Source: Gautieria morchelliformis (Eukaryota; Basidiomycota; Agaricomycetes; Gomphales; Gomphaceae). Taken from it: a DNA stretch of 64,000 bases. Where the stretch lies: contig WHVA01000362.1 in assembly GCA_015179125.1 (NCBI GenBank), forward strand, positions 54,991 to 118,990, given 5' to 3'. Both the position numbers and the translations under genes were made by a program. The notes beneath the pieces are model-generated. The model did no database searches. It worked only from the letters and a program-made list of their open reading frames with translations, and was not told the origin of the DNA. Below are positions 58,115-64,000 of this stretch, piece after piece. Within the stretch, counting starts at the first letter, position 1, and every line of letters starts with the position of its first letter.

Positions 58115-58120
58115 AGGGTT

Positions 58121-61100
58121 ATGGGCCCCGCAGACACTTCGCAGAAGCTTTTGGGTGTGGAGAAGCTTGCAACAGATGGAAGTAATTGGCCTCTGTGGCG
58201 AGCTACTCTCACAAGTTATTTTGAGTCCAAAAAATCTACTCAGGCATATAGAAGGGAGAGCCATTCGACCTCCTGATCCTCCAGTCATGCCCCCAGGCCA
58301 TATTCTCACAGAAGCTGAGGAAACTCAGATAGAGAAGGCTGAGGAGAAGCTGGAGAAATATCTTGCCAGAGAAGGACAGGCAAAAACCCAAATAATCGTC
58401 TCAGTGTCAGAGTCACTAGCCCTGATGCTACAGAAGAGACATACAGCAAAAGAAGTCTGGGATGCATTGGTCAATGAGATGACCAAAAAGCCCAAGATGG
58501 TCCTCACCAACCTACAGAGACAGCTTCGCAGTATGAGGTGTCCTGAGGATGGAGACTTGAGAGATCACTTGGACAAGGCCCAAGACCTCTATGCTCGTCT
58601 CAATGAGATGGGAGCCAGAATTTCTGAAGGAGAGTTCACCGACATTATCCTTGCATCACTTCCACCTCCTATGAGGCAGTTATGAATGCCCTTACCACGT
58701 CGCTCGAAGAATGTGGAATGCCCTTAGTGCCTGATGATATTATCAGAGTACTAAAGGCTCAATATGACAGGAGAAAGACCTCAATATTTCACAAGAAGAG
58801 CAGGCATTTATTGGTTCATCTACGAAAGGGCAGAAGGGCCGGAAAGACCCGAAGGTGCTTGCATGCACTAATTGCCACAAGCCTGGACATGCTATAGAGA
58901 GTTGCTGGGCTAAAGGAGGTGGTAAAGAAGGCCAGGGGCCACGTCAGAAGAAGAAAGCGAAAGCCAAAAGAAGAAGGGCAAAGCCAAGGCGAATGTTGCC
59001 GAAGAAATGTCCTCTGAGGAGGATGAGAGTGGCAGTCCAGCCGCTTTCGCCAACTTCGACTGCTCTAATTTGAGTAGTTTATCTTGGACACTGTTGTTAT
59101 CCTCGACACTGGAACGACCGCACATATGACCCCTCACAAGAATTTATTGAGGGATTACAGTCCATTCTCACAGCCGCGCACAATTCGTGCAGCCAACAAA
59201 GGCACTTTTGATGCCTTCGGTTCAGGCTCACTCGTGCTATCTAACAAGGTTGGAGATAAGACTGTGAACATTACATTGAAGATACGTTCTACGCGCCAAA
59301 AATGGCTGTTACCCTCATCTCGATCGGCCGGTGCGATGATGCAGGCTATAACACACAAATAGCTGATCAGAAATGCACAATATCCAATCGTAAAGGCAGG
59401 ATATTGATGCAAGCACCGAAGCTGAATGGCTTATATCGATTTGATTTACAACACACAAGTGCCGAAGCGCATGTATGCGCATCAGCCATGGAGATACATC
59501 AAAAAATGGGGCACATTTCACAAAAGTCCCTACAGCACTTGCTCAACGTGGCATGATATTAGGCATTGAATTGAGCTCAAAAGGTGACAAGGTTGTTTGC
59601 GATGCGTGCATTCAGGCGAAGATTGCACGTAAATCACTTCCTCAGGAACCCAGAAGCCGATCATCAAAATTCGGTGACAGAATTTATTCTGATGTCTGGG
59701 GACCAGCGAGACACTCCACAATTGACAAGAAATCCTATTATGTGTCTTTCATTGACGACTATTCAAGAGAATCGGTTATCTATTTGATGGCAAACAAATC
59801 GGAAGCATTTTTCAAATACAAACTCTACGAGGCCTTGATGCTTCGACAGAGGAATATGCACATCAAAGCACTTGTTTCCGACAGAGGGGGCGAATACACA
59901 AGCTCAGAATTTGAACAGCATTTGCCAAGCAAGGCACGAAGCATCGGTTAACCGTGCACGACACCCCAGAGTCAAATGGTGTTGCTGACGTTTAAACCGA
60001 ACTCTAGTTGAAAGAGCTCGTGCCATGCTATTGGAATCAAGTCTTCCTAAGACTCTATGGGGGCATGCAATTTTGCACGCCAACTATCTTAGGAATCGGA
60101 CACATACAAGAGCTTTGCCAGACAAAACCCCTTTTGAAATGATCCATCACGAGAAACCGAACCTGAAAGACATACACGTGTGGGGAATTGAAGTCTACGT
60201 TAAAGTCAAAGAGGGAAACAAACTAGCAGCCCGTGCCAAAAAGAGCTCGGTGGATAGGAATCTCTGGACAGAGCCATGGTCACTGCATCTACTGGCCTGA
60301 CTCTCAGAAGGTTTCTGTCGAGCGGAATATTATATTTGACTCAGAGATGAAGGGGGGCAAAGCTCCAATCATTTCTATTGAAGAGTCACAGCTACCTACG
60401 TCCAGAAAAAATGGTACAGGCCATCTCGGCGCCAGCACCTATGCCTAGCCGCTTAGTCAGCGAAGAGGCAAAGATCGAGGAAATTGATGATGATGAACCA
60501 GAGGAACGTCTGAAAGAGCTGCAACCCAGTCAGACTGTTGATGCAGACCTAAAGAAGCTGCTCCAACAAGGAGAAGCGAGAGAATCCGTCAGCAGCAGGT
60601 GCAGCCGGCCCCAAAGTGGTCCCTGTAACAAGATCTCAAACTAAGAGACATGCTGGTGCAGATATCACTACACTAGCTTACGAGGACATTGAGGACCATC
60701 AAGACAAATTATTCGAACAAGATTTATCCTCTGTCACTGACGGCATCCAGTGATTTATACCTTGCCATCAGTACACTTTCGACCTCCGATCAAAACAAAG
60801 ATAATGTGCTGCCAGATTTGAATCAGACCTGAGCCTAGCAATGCAGATGAAGCCTTAAATGATCCTATGTGGAAAGCATCGATGGATAAAGAGTATAAGG
60901 TGCTACTCGACAAAGGTGTATGGGAAGTGGTTAAACCACCTCCTGGGGCAAATATTGTCGGAAATAGATGGGTATTCCTCTGGAAACGCAATCCAGAAGG
61001 TGAACCCATCACACCTAGATCGAGGATGGTCGCCCAAGGCTTTACACAAAGTTTTGGAGTCGACTACAATGAAACCTATGCACCTGTTGCTCGTGATGAC

Positions 61101-62361
61101 TTCCTTACGGATTATATGTGCCATTGCTGCCAGGAACAACTGGCCTATTCACCAAATGGATGTGGACAGTGCGTATTTGAATGCTACACTGCCAGAACCT
61201 ATTTACATGAGACAGCCGTATGGATATGAGACCGGAGACAAAGATGATGTCCTCCTGCTGAAGAAAGCACTTTACGGCCTCAAACAGTCTGGAAGGGAAT
61301 GGTACAAACGTCTGAGTGGTGAATTTCTCAAGTTAGGATTCACTAAATCAGCTTCGGATGGAGCTGTATTTTGCAGACGTGGACCGAGAGGGCATGCGAT
61401 TATTGCAACGGCGTAGACGACCTCACTATCACAGCTGAGAGTCAACCAATCCTCGATGGGTAAAGCATGACCTTGCCCAGATCTTCAGTATGAAAGACTA
61501 GGCGAGATTCATGTTTTTGAACCTCAAAATCGAAAGAGATTGGAATAACAAATCGATTGCAATATCACAAGCCCATACATCCAAAAAATCATCAAAAAAT
61601 TCAATCTGGATGATGCCAAAACATTTTCCACGCCTCTCGACCCAGCCGTTAAATTATCCAAGACCAATGCCCTTCTACAGATGAAGACAAACAGAAGATG
61701 TCAAGAATTCCATACAGACAAGCGATAGGATCATTGATGTGGGCAGCAGTAGCCACTCGACCGGACATTGCATTCGCAGTGTCATTACTTTCTCAATTCC
61801 TCGAAAACCCAGGTCCAACACATTGGCATGCAGTCAAACGTGTCTTTAAATATCTAAAAGGCACGATGGACTACAAATTGACACTTGGGAAAAATCGAGA
61901 CGGCCTCATTGGGTATTCAGATGCGGATTGGGCTTCTCAAGAGCACAGGCACTCATACTCGGCTTATATTTTTCAGATTGATGGAGGGACAGTATCATGG
62001 AGTTGTCAAAAACAATCCATAGTAGCCCTATCATCAACTGAAGCCGAATTCGTTGCCTGACTCATGCGAGCAAAGAAGCCTTATGGATGCGCCACTTTAT
62101 TTCTGAAGTATTCCAACCGCTGAATTGTCCCATCAAACTTTATTCAGACAATCAATCAGCCATTGCCATCGTCTATGGCACTCAACAACACACGAGGACC
62201 AAGCATTTCGACATTAGATTATATTTCATCCGAGATATAGTCGAAGATGAAGAAATTAAGCTTGTGTACCTACCAACGGAACACATGCTAGCCGATCTTC
62301 TCACTAAAGGACTTCCTAGTCCTAGAGTGAGAATCCTCAACGAGAAAGTCGGAATATATTA
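58121..62361 (+). pseudogene. Copia D Gag-Pol, many frameshifts
   Basis: Start ATGGGCCCCG in the primer-binding site, as in B. Gag, CCHC (CTNCHKPGHAIESC, near 58865), protease LDTGTTAHMT near 59105, pre-integrase HQKMGHIS, integrase (SDVWGPARHS, SDRGGEYTS), RVT_2 pieces (60867-61416, VDDLT near 61410), and RNase H (YSDADWAS, SSTEAEFVA, YSDNQSAI) are all recognisable by alignment to B. Small indels break the frame near 58240, 58673, 58780, 59275, 59545, 59935, 60240, 60830, 61100, 61410, 61500 and 62056. A dead copy of B's family. Confidence 0.9.
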
Positions 62362-62375
62362 AGCTTGAGGGGGCG

Positions 62376-62859
62376 TGTTGGGTGCATTTATGCTCCTGCA
62401 CCAAAATCAAGCATAATATATTCAATTTATTGTGTGGTGTTTCAATATTTTCTCATACTGTTCTTGTACCATGCATCCATTTCTCTGCTTATTTTCGAAA
62501 TTTTCTAGTCACTCTCTATCTCTCCATTTATTCTGTTATTTCTATTTCACAGGCGGCTGCACCCAGCGGAGTTTGAAATGACTTCGACGCGCGAGCCCTT
62601 GGGCGCTAAAGGGCCGGGTGCAAGTATATGCCTTCTGAGACAGGATTACACTCCTCTCTCAGTGACAATAAATTCACTGAGAGAGGCGAGTAGTATCTTT
62701 CATATTTACATAGCATGTTGACTGAAAATCATGTAGTATATTTGATTCTAGGTATTGTATTAATACATCAGTGACAATAAATTCACTGAGAGAGTATATT
62801 TGATTCTAGCTTTCTAAGAACTCTACCGAACCTTCCCTGCCATAGCCCCTAGTCTAACA
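62376..62859 (+). repeat. 3' LTR of Copia D
   Basis: 484 bp, preceded by cttgagggggcg. It shows four or five single-base deletions or substitutions against the 5' LTR and keeps the AATAAA hairpin. Confidence 0.92.
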
Positions 62860-64000
62860 AACTCAGCCTCGAATACCGTGTGCTCGCTTTCCGACCCCAA
62901 GTGCAGGTGCACCGACCTGTGTTCCTCCCATTCTTGTACAGTACCGCCGCAGCTCCTATCCCGCCTTCCAGACATGATCCGTCAGAAAACACTATCACCT
63001 CCGCCTCTTCTGATTCTATCTGTTCAATCGCTTGCTCTTTGTCGTGTGGGATTCGTGTGCTGAAGGCCAGGTCCCATTTGGGTCCAAGTACCACAGTTTG
63101 GATCTTTTCCATCTTGTCCGGGATGAGCTTGTACGCGTGCAGAATCTCGTGGAGGGTGATTGGTGTCGCTGTACGTATCTTCTGGCTGTTCTTTTTACTT
63201 TCGCAGCAAGCGGGTGTTCGTCAGGTAAACAAGCGAGTCTTACCGCGCTCTATGTATCAGCTTGGCTACTAGCAATGGGAACGGCATGAGATTACGTGTG
63301 CTTCGAGTGTGTCCGTGACCGTGGTTCTGAGGGCTCTGGTGAGTCCAGCGCCGCTTGTCTTTGTATCCGTGCTAGCTTGTTAATTTCCCCTTGGTCCCTT
63401 TGCCTTGTTCGCTTGCTGGTACGAGAAACATGTCAGCGGCATATAGCAGTTTTGCACCGCCACGGTAAGGTAATAAGTCTCATTGCTTACTGTGATTCCT
63501 TTGGTCGGCCTTGCTAATCTTCGTATGGCCGATGTACGCTTCGCCCTTCTTTAGCGCGTAGTTTGTGTGTTCCTTGAATCTGAGTTCTTGGTCTATTATC
63601 ACTCCTAGAAGTTGTGCGTCGTCGTAGGATCTATGCGGTGTTGCCCTATTCTTATCGGTGGCCTGGCCAGCGGTCTGGTTTTGCTCGTTTTCGTGGGTCC
63701 TTCTCCCTGCGTCTGCTCAACCCCATTAGTCCGAACTTGTCCACTGCAAACTGGCATTCGTGCTTCGCGGCCCAGCTGTACCCCGTCTGGCCTTGTCATG
63801 ATATCGGACAACTTATTGAATGCTTCCTCGAAGTCGGCACCTTCCGCGTGATAGTCGTGTCATCACGAAACCTACGCTGTTTTCTCCATTCTCTCTCTGC
63901 TCTATGTCTAGCAGATCTCCATTGTAGTATTGGTAGGCGATCGCGGACAAGGGCACCTTGATCCATGCCATGCCCTATCAGTCTGGTCACAGCCGTGTGA
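62860..64000 (-). pseudogene. LINE (non-LTR retrotransposon) 3' part: RT C-terminus and RNase H
   Basis: On the minus strand: near 63700 FGLMGLSRRREKDP-like and 63560-63480 EHTNYALKKGEAYIGHTKISK (RT thumb region), KLLYAADMFLVPAS near 63430, VRLACLPDEHPLAAKVKRTARRYVQRH near 63200, then RNase H EVIVFSDGSCLEGGIGAAAVLYKNG (62930-63010) ending EHTVFEAE at the Copia D junction. These are family features of fungal LINEs with a C-terminal RNase H domain. Several frameshifts and stops. The N-terminal ORF and most of RT lie right of the window; the RNase H end is cut at 62860. Confidence 0.75.

Larger units (their letters stand above)
57627..62859 (+). mobile_element. Copia element D, decayed
   Basis: LTRs at 57627-58114 (488 bp) and 62376-62859 (484 bp), about 98% alike with a few indels. 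The same family as B by protein and by LTR blocks, but with longer LTRs. The flanks do not match: CGGGT on the left (inside C's gag), AACTC on the right (inside a LINE). Confidence 0.92.

Overview
The window looks like TE-dense genomic DNA of an agaricomycete (mushroom-forming) basidiomycete. The grounds are a TPR-CHAT gene of the type common in these fungi, short (46-81 bp) introns, chromodomain-bearing Gypsy elements, Copia elements, a Helitron and a LINE with a C-terminal RNase H. The species cannot be named from this sequence. Only one protein-coding unit longer than 1 kb is fully intact: a Copia polyprotein at 40561-44805.

Layout. 3-4190: a decayed TPR-CHAT gene that enters from the left edge. 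4191-6283: non-coding DNA with LTR relics and a 15-bp satellite. 6284-6553: a reverse-oriented LTR stub. 6554-22758: chromovirus A (+), own length about 9.2 kb. It was hit by a Copia solo LTR (12672-13159), a Gypsy solo LTR (15407-15896) and a 6-kb Helitron (16469-22522). 22759-23760: Gypsy fragments. 24338-25542: a decayed coiled-coil, Cys-rich host-type gene. About 26997-27385 and 49916-52269: the two halves of Gypsy G (+). They are split by chromovirus E (-, 27386-49910), a sister of A. E was in turn hit by Copia H (+, 32141-39376), intact Copia B (+, 40174-45200) and an H-family solo LTR (46466-47527). H itself holds a further solo LTR (33887-34573). 52270-57626: Gypsy C (-), which cuts off G. 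57627-62859: decayed Copia D. 62860-64000: a decayed LINE (-).

Target-site duplications (TSDs) or precise A/T junctions prove most of these boundaries, so the insertion order can be read as G, then E, then H, then a solo LTR. Two junctions (both ends of A; both ends of D) lack matching duplications and point to recombination or assembly joins.

The most notable biology is an element family (A and E) that carries a third, non-env ORF of about 650 residues after pol, and a Copia family whose polyprotein start codon lies inside a primer-binding site complementary to the initiator-tRNA anticodon arm. The decay is also patterned: premature stops are almost all TGA, and four can be traced directly to CGA Arg codons in the sister copy.
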